The notes beneath the pieces were generated by a model. It made no database searches. It worked only from the letters and a program-made list of their open reading frames with translations, and was not told where the DNA came from. DNA of 64,000 bases from Deferribacter thermophilus (GTDB lineage Bacteria; Chrysiogenota; Deferribacteres; Deferribacterales; Deferribacteraceae). Below, in pieces: positions 15,743 to 23,316 of the stretch. The translations under genes and the position numbers were made by a program. Position 1 is the first letter of the stretch. The number at the start of each line of letters is the position of its first letter. The stretch covers positions 201,753 through 265,752 of the forward strand of contig NZ_JAPNXM010000002.1 of NCBI RefSeq assembly GCF_049472675.1, written 5' to 3'.

Positions 15743-17884
15743 ATGAAACAAGATTGGAATCTACACGCACATATCGAGAAAAACAATGTATACGGAAAAG
15801 AAGTCGGCTTTTCGAAAGAGACTTTTGAAAAGCACAAGCAAAATTACGTACATTTAAAATTTAGTTTTAGCGATATATCTTTTTTTAAGGCTGGGTATAG
15901 AGATACAGATAAAATATTATCAGTATTACAAGAAATTACTGATGAGTTTAGTGAAAAAATAAAAAGATATGAATATGAAGATATAAGAAAAAATGGTAAA
16001 AAATATAACCGTATATTACAAGTTAACGATTTTAAAATAGCTGTTCATCTTGATAAGATAGATCATCCCCACATCCACTTTTTATTTGATAAAAAAAAAT
16101 CAAAAAATTTAGGTAATAAATATAAACAGTTAAGAAAAATTTTAGCACATATATCAAAGAGTTACGGATTAGAAAACTTAAGTTTTGAAAATGAAAATAA
16201 AAATAAAAAAAACTATATTGAAATTAAACTCGAAAAATTTTTTTGGTATTTAACAAGAAGAACTGCTGAATTAAATAACAATAAAGTTAAATTAGATGAA
16301 ATTATATTAAACATGTTTAAACCGAAAAATAAAGGTAATAAAGAATTTTATGATGAATATAAGCAATATGAAAACATTTTTCGTTTAAATTACGGTTTTT
16401 TCAATGCTTTTAATAAGGGAGAATTGGAAGAATTTAAAAAGTTTCTAAACACAAAAGCAGCAAAAAGTTATGCTGCGCTGGTAGATGATAAAGAGAAAGT
16501 TTATGAAGATAAAAATTATTGGAATATACACACAGAAAACGTTCTTGAGTTTTTATTACAATATAGAAATAGCAATGAGATAATAAGTAGAATTTATGAA
16601 GCACATACAGTTACAGAAGCAGATAATATAACTGATGAAAGTACATACAGAGATATATACTATAGCAGAATACAAATGTATCAAAACAAAGAATTATATG
16701 GGAAGGCAGAGAAAATATATAACAAGAAATTTAAAGAGCAAGAAATGATAAAAACAGAAAAACAAAAACAAAGAGAAACAGAAGCAGCGTACAATAATTT
16801 ATTGTGGCATTTACAAAAATATACAGAAATTACAAATAATTATAGTTTTGTAAATAAGTTAATACATGAAATAAACAGTTTAAGTAATAGTAAAAAATTT
16901 GATTATATGTATGAACAAGATTTTTTTAATATTATTAATGCATTACAAAATAAAGATATAGAAACATTAAAACAGTATAATAGTAGCATACTTGTAAAAG
17001 AATATATTAGATACTGTCTTAATTTTAACACAAAACAATTTTATATAAATTTTAAAAAACTTAATATTGATAAAGATTTAGAGTTTGCAAATGAATTAAT
17101 AAATATAATAAGTTTAAAGACAAAAAAGCAAATAAGACAAGATAATTACAGTAAAATATTTAAAATTATTAATAAGTTAGTTAATGATGTGATAAGTATA
17201 AGCAGCAATGAAAAAGAATTATTACAAAATTTAAATATGAATAGTAACATAAAAGTAAAGTGGAAAACTAAAAACAAAACAAGAGTTGGTTTTACTTTTA
17301 TTATAAATGAGCAAAAATATAATTTTGATTTTAAAAAAGCAGGATTAAGCTTAAGGAGAATAAGAAAACAACTTCAAGAGAATAACATGAAGCAGTTAAC
17401 ATATATATTTCAAAATGGTGAAGATGAATATAATGCAGGCATAAATGCAGTAAAACAGCAAATACAAGAATTTTATAATACTATTTATAAAATACAAGAA
17501 AATATGAATAATGAAAATGAGATAGATTTTAATTTAATATTTAATAATGCAGTTGTAAATGATTTTCTGAATATTTTGCATGAAAATAAAAATAAAATAC
17601 GTAAAAAGATTTATTTTAAGGAAATAAAAAATTTGTATGAAAAGAGAAGAGAAAGAGTAGAAAATGTATTTCAATACCGAAAAGAAGCTTTTAAGTATAG
17701 AAATATCAAAAGTTTTTTGGAAGATGAAAAAGAACTAAAAAAGGAGATATTTGAATATTTATTTAAGAAAGATAAGCTTAAGAAAAAGGAAAAAGGTGAA
17801 ACAGAGTTAAAATATGTTAAATCATACGAAAAATACAGAGAACAGCAGGAAAAAATAAAACAAAAGTTAAAAAGAACTATTTAG
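15743..17884 (+). CDS. HUH-type relaxase / mobilisation nuclease
   Basis: 713 residues from ATG 15743, chosen because AAGGAAA precedes it; an in-frame ATG at 15707 lies inside the hairpin repeat. The key motif is VHLDKIDHPHIHFLF at residues 101-115, matching relaxase motif III (HxD...PHxH) that holds the metal for cleavage at oriT. Tyr17 or Tyr35 could be the nucleophile; I cannot decide. The remaining ~550 residues are Lys/Asn-rich, helical and unfamiliar, so the family (MobA/MobL-like or other) is uncertain. Order coupling protein then relaxase supports a mobilisation role. A half copy of the hairpin repeat (GCTTAAGAAAAAGG) lies in its 3' part near 17775. Confidence 0.72.
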   Translation: MKQDWNLHAHIEKNNVYGKEVGFSKETFEKHKQNYVHLKFSFSDISFFKAGYRDTDKILSVLQEITDEFSEKIKRYEYEDIRKNGKKYNRILQVNDFKIAVHLDKIDHPHIHFLFDKKKSKNLGNKYKQLRKILAHISKSYGLENLSFENENKNKKNYIEIKLEKFFWYLTRRTAELNNNKVKLDEIILNMFKPKNKGNKEFYDEYKQYENIFRLNYGFFNAFNKGELEEFKKFLNTKAAKSYAALVDDKEKVYEDKNYWNIHTENVLEFLLQYRNSNEIISRIYEAHTVTEADNITDESTYRDIYYSRIQMYQNKELYGKAEKIYNKKFKEQEMIKTEKQKQRETEAAYNNLLWHLQKYTEITNNYSFVNKLIHEINSLSNSKKFDYMYEQDFFNIINALQNKDIETLKQYNSSILVKEYIRYCLNFNTKQFYINFKKLNIDKDLEFANELINIISLKTKKQIRQDNYSKIFKIINKLVNDVISISSNEKELLQNLNMNSNIKVKWKTKNKTRVGFTFIINEQKYNFDFKKAGLSLRRIRKQLQENNMKQLTYIFQNGEDEYNAGINAVKQQIQEFYNTIYKIQENMNNENEIDFNLIFNNAVVNDFLNILHENKNKIRKKIYFKEIKNLYEKRRERVENVFQYRKEAFKYRNIKSFLEDEKELKKEIFEYLFKKDKLKKKEKGETELKYVKSYEKYREQQEKIKQKLKRTI

Positions 17885-17942
17885 TTTTAGTTTTAATCCT
17901 TTATTCGTTAATTTTATCTTAAATTTTCATTTAATATCAACA

Positions 17943-17990
17943 AGTTGTAATAATTTTTATCCAAAATTCGTTATATATATATGAGAGAAA
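17943..17990 (+). promoter_or_regulatory. Element promoter, TTCGTTATA class (operon 18005-)
   Basis: AAGTTGT box (G 17944) 25 bp from the cytosine of CCAAAATTCGTTATATATA (C 17969), then a GAGAGAAAAAGG tract. Same design as at 1161, 5681 and 10782; AGTTRT is the variable form of the upstream box. Confidence 0.6.
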
Positions 17991-18004
17991 AAGGAGATAT
18001 GATA

Positions 18005-18457
18005 ATGATATATGAGCAGATCTATAAAAAATTGAAAGATATAGCTGGGGTCAATAATTTTAGAGATTTGCAAATTGGAGATTTTTTCACCGTTAAACAA
18101 GAAGGTTTTATGTCTTTAAACTTTGAAGTGTTAGCTAAAGATAAAGATAGTTTAATAATTAGTTTAAACCATTATTATAAACAAAACGGAGATATGGTTC
18201 CCGATCCTGATGTAGTAATTAAAATAACTGATAAATATGGGATAGCTGAAGTACTTGAATATCAAGATACCTATACATATAAACAAGTTTATTATACAAA
18301 AAATAGTAAAAAGTATATAAATATTAAATATAAAGAAGAATTAAATAAATTTTTAAATAAATGGTTAAACATATTACAAAAACAAGGATTTAAATTTAAT
18401 ATAAACAAACAAAAAAGTCCCGTTTCTTATTTTTCTAAAGCAAATAAAAAGAGGTAA
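18005..18457 (+). CDS. Unknown conserved-looking protein (150 aa)
   Basis: Start set at ATG 18005, 8 bases after AAGGAG; upstream ATGs at 17981 and 17999 lie in or against the RBS. The segment GDMVPDPDVVIKI followed by EVLEYQDTYTYKQVY resembles small uncharacterised families (DUF1249/DUF6908-like pattern of polar strand, acidic loop and aromatic strand), but I cannot assign it. The C-terminus is basic and ends through a hairpin-arm-like sequence. First gene of a seven-gene run of small proteins (18005-21006). Confidence 0.55.
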   Translation: MIYEQIYKKLKDIAGVNNFRDLQIGDFFTVKQEGFMSLNFEVLAKDKDSLIISLNHYYKQNGDMVPDPDVVIKITDKYGIAEVLEYQDTYTYKQVYYTKNSKKYINIKYKEELNKFLNKWLNILQKQGFKFNINKQKSPVSYFSKANKKR

Positions 18458-18463
18458 AAAAGA

Positions 18464-19207
18464 ATGGATATAAAAACAGCAATAATATATGGTGGCATAT
18501 TTGTAGGTGGTTTTTTCTTTCGGCACTGGTTTTTTGGAGATGATAATAGTGACGAAGAGAGTTTGTTTTATGAAAAGAAAAAAGAAGCAGTGAAATTTTT
18601 AAGAGATAAATTAAATACAAATTATGTTATTTATAATAATAGAGAAATTTATTTAACAAATGATATGAATGAGCAGGATTTAATACTTGCTTTTAGTTGC
18701 TTATTGAATGAAAATAATAGAGTTACCAACAGGTTAGATGGTATTGTGTTGACGGCTTTGTATTTTCCTGAACTGGTTTCTGTACTCCGAAACGACGCAG
18801 ATTTTCTTGCTTTTTGGAAAAAGGAAAACGAGCAAAAACAAAGAAAACTGAATGCAAAAAAGGTTGTTGATGAGAATTTTATCAAGGAAATTATGAAACT
18901 TGTTGATACTAATAAATATTTTGAAGAGTTTGAAGGTGATACACAATTAAACTTAAGTAAATTATTAATAGATTTAAAGAAAAATTTTATTGATAAAGTT
19001 GAAAATGAGTTGAACACATATTCAGTTGATCTGCTTACACAGTTTGACGCACTTGCACAAGCTCTGGGTTTCGAAAATTTCGCACAATTGCTTATAAATA
19101 CAATAATTTACGAGAATGACGAAAAGACAATGTATGTCACTGTAGATAGAAATTTAAATACAGAAACTACAGAAAAAGAAAAAGAGGTGAACAATGAACA
19201 AATTTAA
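18464..19207 (+). CDS. Unknown membrane-anchored protein (247 aa)
   Basis: ATG 18464 after AAAAAGAGGTAAAAAAGA. One N-terminal hydrophobic segment (residues 4-24, AAIIYGG-like then FFFRHWFFG), followed by an acidic, helical soluble part with no motif recognised. The 3' end overlaps the next gene by 14 bases. Confidence 0.55.
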   Translation: MDIKTAIIYGGIFVGGFFFRHWFFGDDNSDEESLFYEKKKEAVKFLRDKLNTNYVIYNNREIYLTNDMNEQDLILAFSCLLNENNRVTNRLDGIVLTALYFPELVSVLRNDADFLAFWKKENEQKQRKLNAKKVVDENFIKEIMKLVDTNKYFEEFEGDTQLNLSKLLIDLKKNFIDKVENELNTYSVDLLTQFDALAQALGFENFAQLLINTIIYENDEKTMYVTVDRNLNTETTEKEKEVNNEQI

Positions 19208-19451
19208 AAAGCTTTACCATTTTTTAACTGATAATGCATATATATATTTAACTAAAAAGCAATATTATATAATTAGTTTTATTTATAATGGGTTATGGTT
19301 TAGTACATTAATATTACTTGCTATTTTGATTAATTCGCTTAGTGTAAAAAATATAGAAATGCAAAATACAATTAATAAACAGCAACAACAAATTTACATG
19401 CTAAAAAAACAATTAGAGGTGAAAGATGAAAGTAGTAAAAGAACAAACTAA
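19194..19451 (+). CDS. Small membrane protein with coiled coil (85 aa)
   Basis: ATG 19194 after AAAGAGGTGAAC, within the end of the previous gene. A membrane segment at ~26-49 (YIISFIYNGLWFSTLILLAIL) is followed by a Gln/Lys-rich heptad-like tail (NKQQQQIYMLKKQLEVKDE). Family unknown; overlaps the following gene by 26 bases. Confidence 0.55.
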   Translation: MNKFKKLYHFLTDNAYIYLTKKQYYIISFIYNGLWFSTLILLAILINSLSVKNIEMQNTINKQQQQIYMLKKQLEVKDESSKRTN

Positions 19452-19857
19452 AAAGTTGGCTGACGAAATAGGTTTGAAAAATGAATATGTAGAATTATTA
19501 GAAATGCTTTTAAATAATGCAGTTACTAATATTATAGCATCATTAAAAAAAAATAAAAATGATATTGATTTTTTAATTCTGGACTTAATACACGATGTTA
19601 AAAAACTTAAGTTAGCACAAGAAAAAGAAAAGATGAAAAAAAATAGCTTGAGTAATGAACAGAAAGAAAAGTTAAATAAAGTAATAGAATGTATACAAAC
19701 ATTAGAATTAAACGACATAAATAAAGAATTAGATTTGTTTTTTGAGGTTATTTATTCGGCTAATATATTTGATAATGTGAGTAAAATTGAATTGGAAAAT
19801 TATTATTTAGAAAAAGTTGGAAATATTGGTAATAATGATAATTTAGACTTTTTTTAA
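19426..19857 (+). CDS. Unknown helical protein (143 aa)
   Basis: ATG 19426 after TTAGAGGTGAAAG. Predicted all-helical, Lys/Glu/Asn-rich, no signal or membrane segment. Not recognised. Coupled to the preceding membrane protein by overlap. Confidence 0.5.
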   Translation: MKVVKEQTKKLADEIGLKNEYVELLEMLLNNAVTNIIASLKKNKNDIDFLILDLIHDVKKLKLAQEKEKMKKNSLSNEQKEKLNKVIECIQTLELNDINKELDLFFEVIYSANIFDNVSKIELENYYLEKVGNIGNNDNLDFF

Positions 19858-19876
19858 AAAATAAAAGGTGTAAAAA

Positions 19877-20353
19877 ATGGAAAATATAAATTTGCAAGAA
19901 ATTAAAGAAGCTAAACAAAGTATATTAAATATACTCAAAGAGTTTAGTGCTGATTATGACGAAGCGGATCCTGTACTAATATTGTTGGCTATACAGCAGA
20001 CACAAATAAATACTTTAACCGAAAGAAATAAAAACTTACAAGAAATTATTAATAGTTTTAATATTAAATTAAATGAAGAGACTAAAGATCTTAATAAAAA
20101 AATTGATGAACATATACAACAGGCTGTCCAACATCTGAATATAGCTAGTACTGAAATATATAGGACACAACAAGCTTTAAAAGATAAAGTTAATAATTTA
20201 GATGAAACTACTAATTTACTTAAAAATAAGCTAAATACAAGTACAGTGATGCAGTATAAAAATGAAGTAAAACGTATAGTAAATTACACAAACTTATTAT
20301 TATATGCTAACATAATATTTATTATTATAAATTTTATAATAAATTTTTTATAA
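19877..20353 (+). CDS. Tail-anchored coiled-coil protein (158 aa)
   Basis: ATG 19877 after AAAAGGTGTAAAAA. Long coiled-coil region (~45-120: QINTLTERNKNLQEIIN, LKDKVNNLDETTNLLKNKL) ending in a C-terminal membrane segment (LLLYANIIFIIINFIINFL, residues ~140-158). Tail-anchored topology is unusual and clear; function unknown. Confidence 0.55.
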   Translation: MENINLQEIKEAKQSILNILKEFSADYDEADPVLILLAIQQTQINTLTERNKNLQEIINSFNIKLNEETKDLNKKIDEHIQQAVQHLNIASTEIYRTQQALKDKVNNLDETTNLLKNKLNTSTVMQYKNEVKRIVNYTNLLLYANIIFIIINFIINFL

Positions 20354-20372
20354 TATATTTTTGAGGTAATTT

Positions 20373-20753
20373 ATGCATCAGTTGTTAACTGTAAATGATG
20401 AAATAGTTTTGTATATAAAAAACAAAGATACTGAAAAATTTGATATATTATGTGTTTTAAGGTATGCTAAAATTAAAACCTTAGAAGTTACAGATGATTA
20501 CAGCATAATTAAAATAGAAAGTTATAAAATTGATAAAACTAATTATCCCGAAAGTTTTATCAAAAACATAACAGAAAACAAAGAATTTTATACTGTAACA
20601 AATGAATTAGATAAAGGTAAGAAATACGAATTAAGCACTATTATTATAAATGCAGATAATTATATAGACTGTAATAATACAGAAAAGATAATAACAGGTG
20701 CAGAAATTAAATACTTTTTTGAAAAACATATATTTGTTAAGGAGTGTGCTTAA
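20373..20753 (+). CDS. Unknown 126-residue element protein
   Basis: ATG 20373 after TTTTGAGGTAATTT. Mixed alpha/beta-looking soluble protein with no known motif; N-terminus LTVNDEIVLYIKNKDTEKF. The stop at 20751-20753 is one base before the next start. Confidence 0.5.
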   Translation: MHQLLTVNDEIVLYIKNKDTEKFDILCVLRYAKIKTLEVTDDYSIIKIESYKIDKTNYPESFIKNITENKEFYTVTNELDKGKKYELSTIIINADNYIDCNNTEKIITGAEIKYFFEKHIFVKECA

Positions 20754-20754
20754 A

Positions 20755-21006
20755 ATGTTTAATGATATTGCTGAAATAATAATTGATATGTATAAACATA
20801 AAATTATAAATAATGACATTATTTTGCATTTTGTTACACGTGTACATGCAACAAGAAATCGTGAGCTATATAAACAAGCCGTTAAGGTACTGGAGTATGT
20901 TAAAAATGATTTTTATGAAGATAATAATTTAAGTGTAATAAAAGCGGAATATAACATATTAAATAATTTATTAAAGGATGAAAATGAAAAATTTTTTGAA
21001 AAATGA
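20755..21006 (+). CDS. Unknown small helical protein (83 aa)
   Basis: Start set at ATG 20755, preceded by TTAAGGAGTGTGCTTAAA; an upstream in-frame ATG at 20698 lies inside the previous gene. Small, helical, acidic; last gene of the small-protein operon, followed at 21042-21061 by a right-arm-like hairpin remnant (TTCTTTCTTTTCTTAAGC). Confidence 0.5.
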   Translation: MFNDIAEIIIDMYKHKIINNDIILHFVTRVHATRNRELYKQAVKVLEYVKNDFYEDNNLSVIKAEYNILNNLLKDENEKFFEK

Positions 21007-21080
21007 GATATTTTTGCTAACCCATTTCTCTTTTCCTCCCCATTCTTTCTTTTCTTAAGCAATTTTATATGATTTTTACA

Positions 21081-21125
21081 AATTTTCGAAAAATTAATTT
21101 TGTTCTGTTATATAAATATTAACAA
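21081..21125 (+). promoter_or_regulatory. Second-class element promoter before the excisionase-like gene
   Basis: AATTTTCGAAAAATT then TTCTGTTATATAAATATT. The distance from the TTCGAA cytosine (21087) to CTGTTATA (21105) is 18 bp, the same as before the RHH gene (2853 to 2871). TATATAAAT or TTATAT could serve as -10. Confidence 0.45.
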
Positions 21126-21156
21126 CATTAAATAAATTTATATAAAGAGGTGTAAT

Positions 21157-21369
21157 ATGTTAAAAATTGACAAACAAATTTATAATGATGATTATTTAAC
21201 GTATGAAGAATTAGCTAATATTCTACACTTGAAGGTGTGTACTTTAAGGAGGTGGATGGTGCAAGGGAAGTTTAAGGTGGGCAGGGATTACATAAAACTT
21301 GGGAAAGCAAGAAAAAGTAGAGTATTATTTAAAAGAGATGTTTTAAGTAGGATTGATAAATTAGTATAG
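21157..21369 (+). CDS. Excisionase-like HTH protein
   Basis: 70 residues from ATG 21157 (RBS AAAGAGGTGTAAT). The sequence LTYEELANILHLKVCTLRRW followed by a positively charged wing (KLGKARKSRVLFKRDVL) is the MerR-like winged-helix pattern of HTH_17/Xis proteins. Lying next to the integrase, it is expected to bend att DNA and favour excision, and may regulate the integrase gene. Confidence 0.75.
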   Translation: MLKIDKQIYNDDYLTYEELANILHLKVCTLRRWMVQGKFKVGRDYIKLGKARKSRVLFKRDVLSRIDKLV

Positions 21370-21378
21370 ATATAGTAT

Positions 21379-21424
21379 GCTTTAGAAAAGGAAAAGCTGG
21401 ACAACTTTTCTTTTTTTCTAGAGC
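21379..21424 (+). repeat. Element hairpin repeat copy 6
   Basis: GCTTTAGAAAAGGAAAAGC ... CTTTTTTTCTAGAGC, 46 bp, between the excisionase-like stop (21369) and the integrase RBS (CAAGGTGATAT). Confidence 0.65.
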
Positions 21425-21434
21425 AAGGTGATAT

Positions 21435-22637
21435 ATGGCAAAGGTAAGTGTTGGTGTTGACAGAGGCAAAATATTCATTAGGTTTAAACATAAAGGCATT
21501 TATTGCAAGGAATATTTAGGTTTAGATGATACAAAACAAAATAGGCGGTACGCTGAAAATCTGGCTTTTGATGTTGAAAGAGAATTATTACTTGGAACTT
21601 TTGATTATGCTAAATATTTTCCAAATTCTAAAAAATTAAAGTTATTTGGAGTTACTCAAAGAAAAGAATACACTTTTGGTGAATATGCTGAAAGGTGGTT
21701 AGCTCGTTTACAAAAAAAAATAGATGCTGGACTCTTGGATACAGGAACATTTAAAGGCTATATGTCTGGTTATAAAAAGATAATGGAAAGTGAATTTTGG
21801 GATAAAAAAATTAATGATATAACTAAGGTAGATATAGAAGATTATATTATATATTTAGCTAATGGTAGAAATGGTAGAAATGGTAGAAAAAATAAAACAG
21901 TAAATAATTTACTTATTCCTTTAAGATTGATCTTAAAATCTGCTTTTGAAGAAGAGATAATTGATAAAGATTTATCAAAATATGCAAAATGTTTAAAGAA
22001 TGAAAAAGTAGATATTGACCCATTTACTGTTGAAGAGGTAAAACTAATATTAGATTATATGCAGAAAAAATACCCACATTTACATTTATTTTTTGCAATA
22101 GGTTTTTTTACAGGAATGAGATTATCAGAAATAATTGCTATGAAATGGAAGAAATTTGATTTTAATAGAAATATTTATTTAGTCGACACAGTTATAGTAA
22201 AAGGAGAAGAAAAGAATAAGACTAAAACAATTGAGAGTCATAGAGAAATCATTTTACCCGATGTTTTATTACCTTTTGTAAAAAATCATAAGCAATATAC
22301 TTTTTTAAAAAGTGAATATGTTTTTGTAAATCAGTATAATAAGCCTTTTTCTCGTCCAGATAAAATAAGTGAACTATATTGGAAACCTGCATTAAAGAAA
22401 CTTGGTATTCGGTATAGGAATATGTATCAGATGCGACATACTCACGCTGTATTATCCATAATAGCGGGTGATAATCCTCACGATATTGCTAGAAGAATGG
22501 GACATTCAAATCTTGAAACATTTTTCAGAAGATATGCAAAATACATTAAAGGTTATACTGCAGAAAGTAAAATATCTAATCTGTTTACAAATGGATTGCC
22601 AGAAAATTGTCGAAATAGTGTCGAATTTAAAAATTGA
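21435..22637 (+). CDS. Tyrosine recombinase (element integrase)
   Basis: 400 residues. N-terminal arm-binding and SAM-like core-binding domains (to ~residue 180), then the catalytic domain: Arg229 (TGMRLSEIIAMKW), RHTH with Arg334, GHSNLET with His357 and nucleophile Tyr367 (FFRRYAKY). The HxxR box reads YQMR, with Tyr for the usual first His; the relic at 229-506 has the same change, so it seems a family trait rather than damage. An internal NGRNGRNGR tandem repeat lies near residue 145. It ends 31 bases before attR, the usual placement, and should integrate the element into the tRNA-Sec 3' end. Confidence 0.92.
   Translation: MAKVSVGVDRGKIFIRFKHKGIYCKEYLGLDDTKQNRRYAENLAFDVERELLLGTFDYAKYFPNSKKLKLFGVTQRKEYTFGEYAERWLARLQKKIDAGLLDTGTFKGYMSGYKKIMESEFWDKKINDITKVDIEDYIIYLANGRNGRNGRKNKTVNNLLIPLRLILKSAFEEEIIDKDLSKYAKCLKNEKVDIDPFTVEEVKLILDYMQKKYPHLHLFFAIGFFTGMRLSEIIAMKWKKFDFNRNIYLVDTVIVKGEEKNKTKTIESHREIILPDVLLPFVKNHKQYTFLKSEYVFVNQYNKPFSRPDKISELYWKPALKKLGIRYRNMYQMRHTHAVLSIIAGDNPHDIARRMGHSNLETFFRRYAKYIKGYTAESKISNLFTNGLPENCRNSVEFKN
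22608..22625 (+). repeat. Putative integrase arm-binding sites, right end
   Basis: TGTCGAA at 22608-22614 and 22619-22625, same 11-bp spacing as the pair at 666-683. They overlap the integrase 3' end, 44 bases from attR. Confidence 0.5.
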
Positions 22638-22668
22638 AATCTATAACTATTTGTTGCTATTATAGAAA

Positions 22669-22696
22669 ATGGCGGGAGTGGGAAGGGATCGAACCT
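22669..22696. repeat. Right attachment site (attR), 28-bp direct repeat within tRNA-Sec
   Basis: Identical to 521-548. It covers the CCA end, the 3' acceptor strand and part of the T-arm of tRNA-Sec, so the tRNA gene stays intact after integration. Confidence 0.9.
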
Positions 22697-22766
22697 TCCG
22701 CCCGCTAAAATAACGGGCCGATCGGCTTTGAAGGCCGCGGGGAGCACCAGCTTCCCAACCACTCCC
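22670..22766 (-). tRNA. selC: tRNA-Sec (anticodon TCA)
   Basis: 97-nt tRNA on the minus strand with an 8-bp acceptor stem (GGGAGTGG with CCACTCCC), a 5-bp T stem (GAAGG/CCTTC), a long variable arm (CCCGTTATTTTAGCGGG region) and anticodon loop CTTCAAA giving TCA. The 8+5 arrangement is diagnostic of bacterial selenocysteine tRNA. Discriminator G and CCA are encoded. A TATAAT lies ~13 bases upstream of its 5' end. It decodes UGA with SelB and is charged through SelA, both encoded at 55785-58969. Confidence 0.93.
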
Positions 22767-22773
22767 AATTTTT

Positions 22774-23256
22774 TTAAATTATATCTTTTATTAGTGAAGC
22801 TTTTAAAATTAATTTTATTCTTTCTTCTACTTTATATAATCTTTCTGCGAGGGTCATTGCAAAAATTGAATTTAATTTGGAATAAATTATTTTATTTTCT
22901 CTTTTCAATGTATCATAAGCTATAGAATCAAAGCTTATTAATACAACATCTGTTTTAGCGAAGACATTAGCTGATCTTGGATGATTTGTAAGAATAGCCA
23001 TTTCACCAAAAAATTCACCTTCATTTAAAGTGGTTAGGAAAAATACTACTTCTTCAGTAATTGATTTACTAACACCTACTTGACCCTCTATTATTATATA
23101 AAATTTATCCCCTTTGCTCCCTTCTGATACAATAGTTTCCCCTTTATTATACTCTTCTACTTTACAGTATGAGATAAAGAGCTCCAATTCTTCTTTTGAA
23201 AAATCGATAAATTTTGGGTTGAGCTTTATTTTAGCTAAATATTTACTTGCATCCAT
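22774..23256 (-). CDS. Cyclic nucleotide-binding domain protein
   Basis: 160 residues, RBS GGAGGAG just before ATG. A single cNMP-binding beta barrel: YNKGETIVSEGSKGDKFYII (strands), then the phosphate-binding cassette EFFGEMAILTNHPRSANV at ~85-105 with the conserved Glu and Arg. No output domain is attached, only a C-terminal helix (to 160). Acts as a small cAMP/cGMP-responsive sensor or interaction module, partner unknown. It lies on the same strand just upstream of tRNA-Sec and is divergent from fumC. Confidence 0.85.
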   Translation of the reverse strand: MDASKYLAKIKLNPKFIDFSKEELELFISYCKVEEYNKGETIVSEGSKGDKFYIIIEGQVGVSKSITEEVVFFLTTLNEGEFFGEMAILTNHPRSANVFAKTDVVLISFDSIAYDTLKRENKIIYSKLNSIFAMTLAERLYKVEERIKLILKASLIKDII

Positions 23257-23316
23257 ATTTCTCCTCCGTATATTTAGAAGTATATTATAAAAAAAAGATT
23301 TTGAAAAGAGGTAGTT

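Larger units (their letters stand above)
521..22696. mobile_element. Integrative, probably mobilisable element in tRNA-Sec (~22.1 kb)
   Basis: Bounded by perfect 28-bp repeats; integrase and excisionase-like genes lie at the right end next to attR. All confidently called genes read rightward (+), unlike the mixed-strand host region. Contents: ParA-like ATPase, RHH proteins, SF3-type helicase, Toprim primase, candidate iteron origin, polytopic membrane protein, lipoprotein, VirD4/TraG coupling ATPase, HUH relaxase and many small unknown proteins. No VirB4-like ATPase or VirB11 is visible, so transfer would need helper functions or an unfamiliar mechanism. Its non-coding repeats (phased array, promoter box, hairpin family) were not noticed in the flanking chromosome. 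A plasmid-like replicating state after excision is plausible from the replication genes but not proven. Confidence 0.88.

Noticed and set aside
22553..22768. Minus-strand open frame over tRNA-Sec and the integrase end
   Set aside because: Shadow of the tRNA and integrase; no family resemblance.
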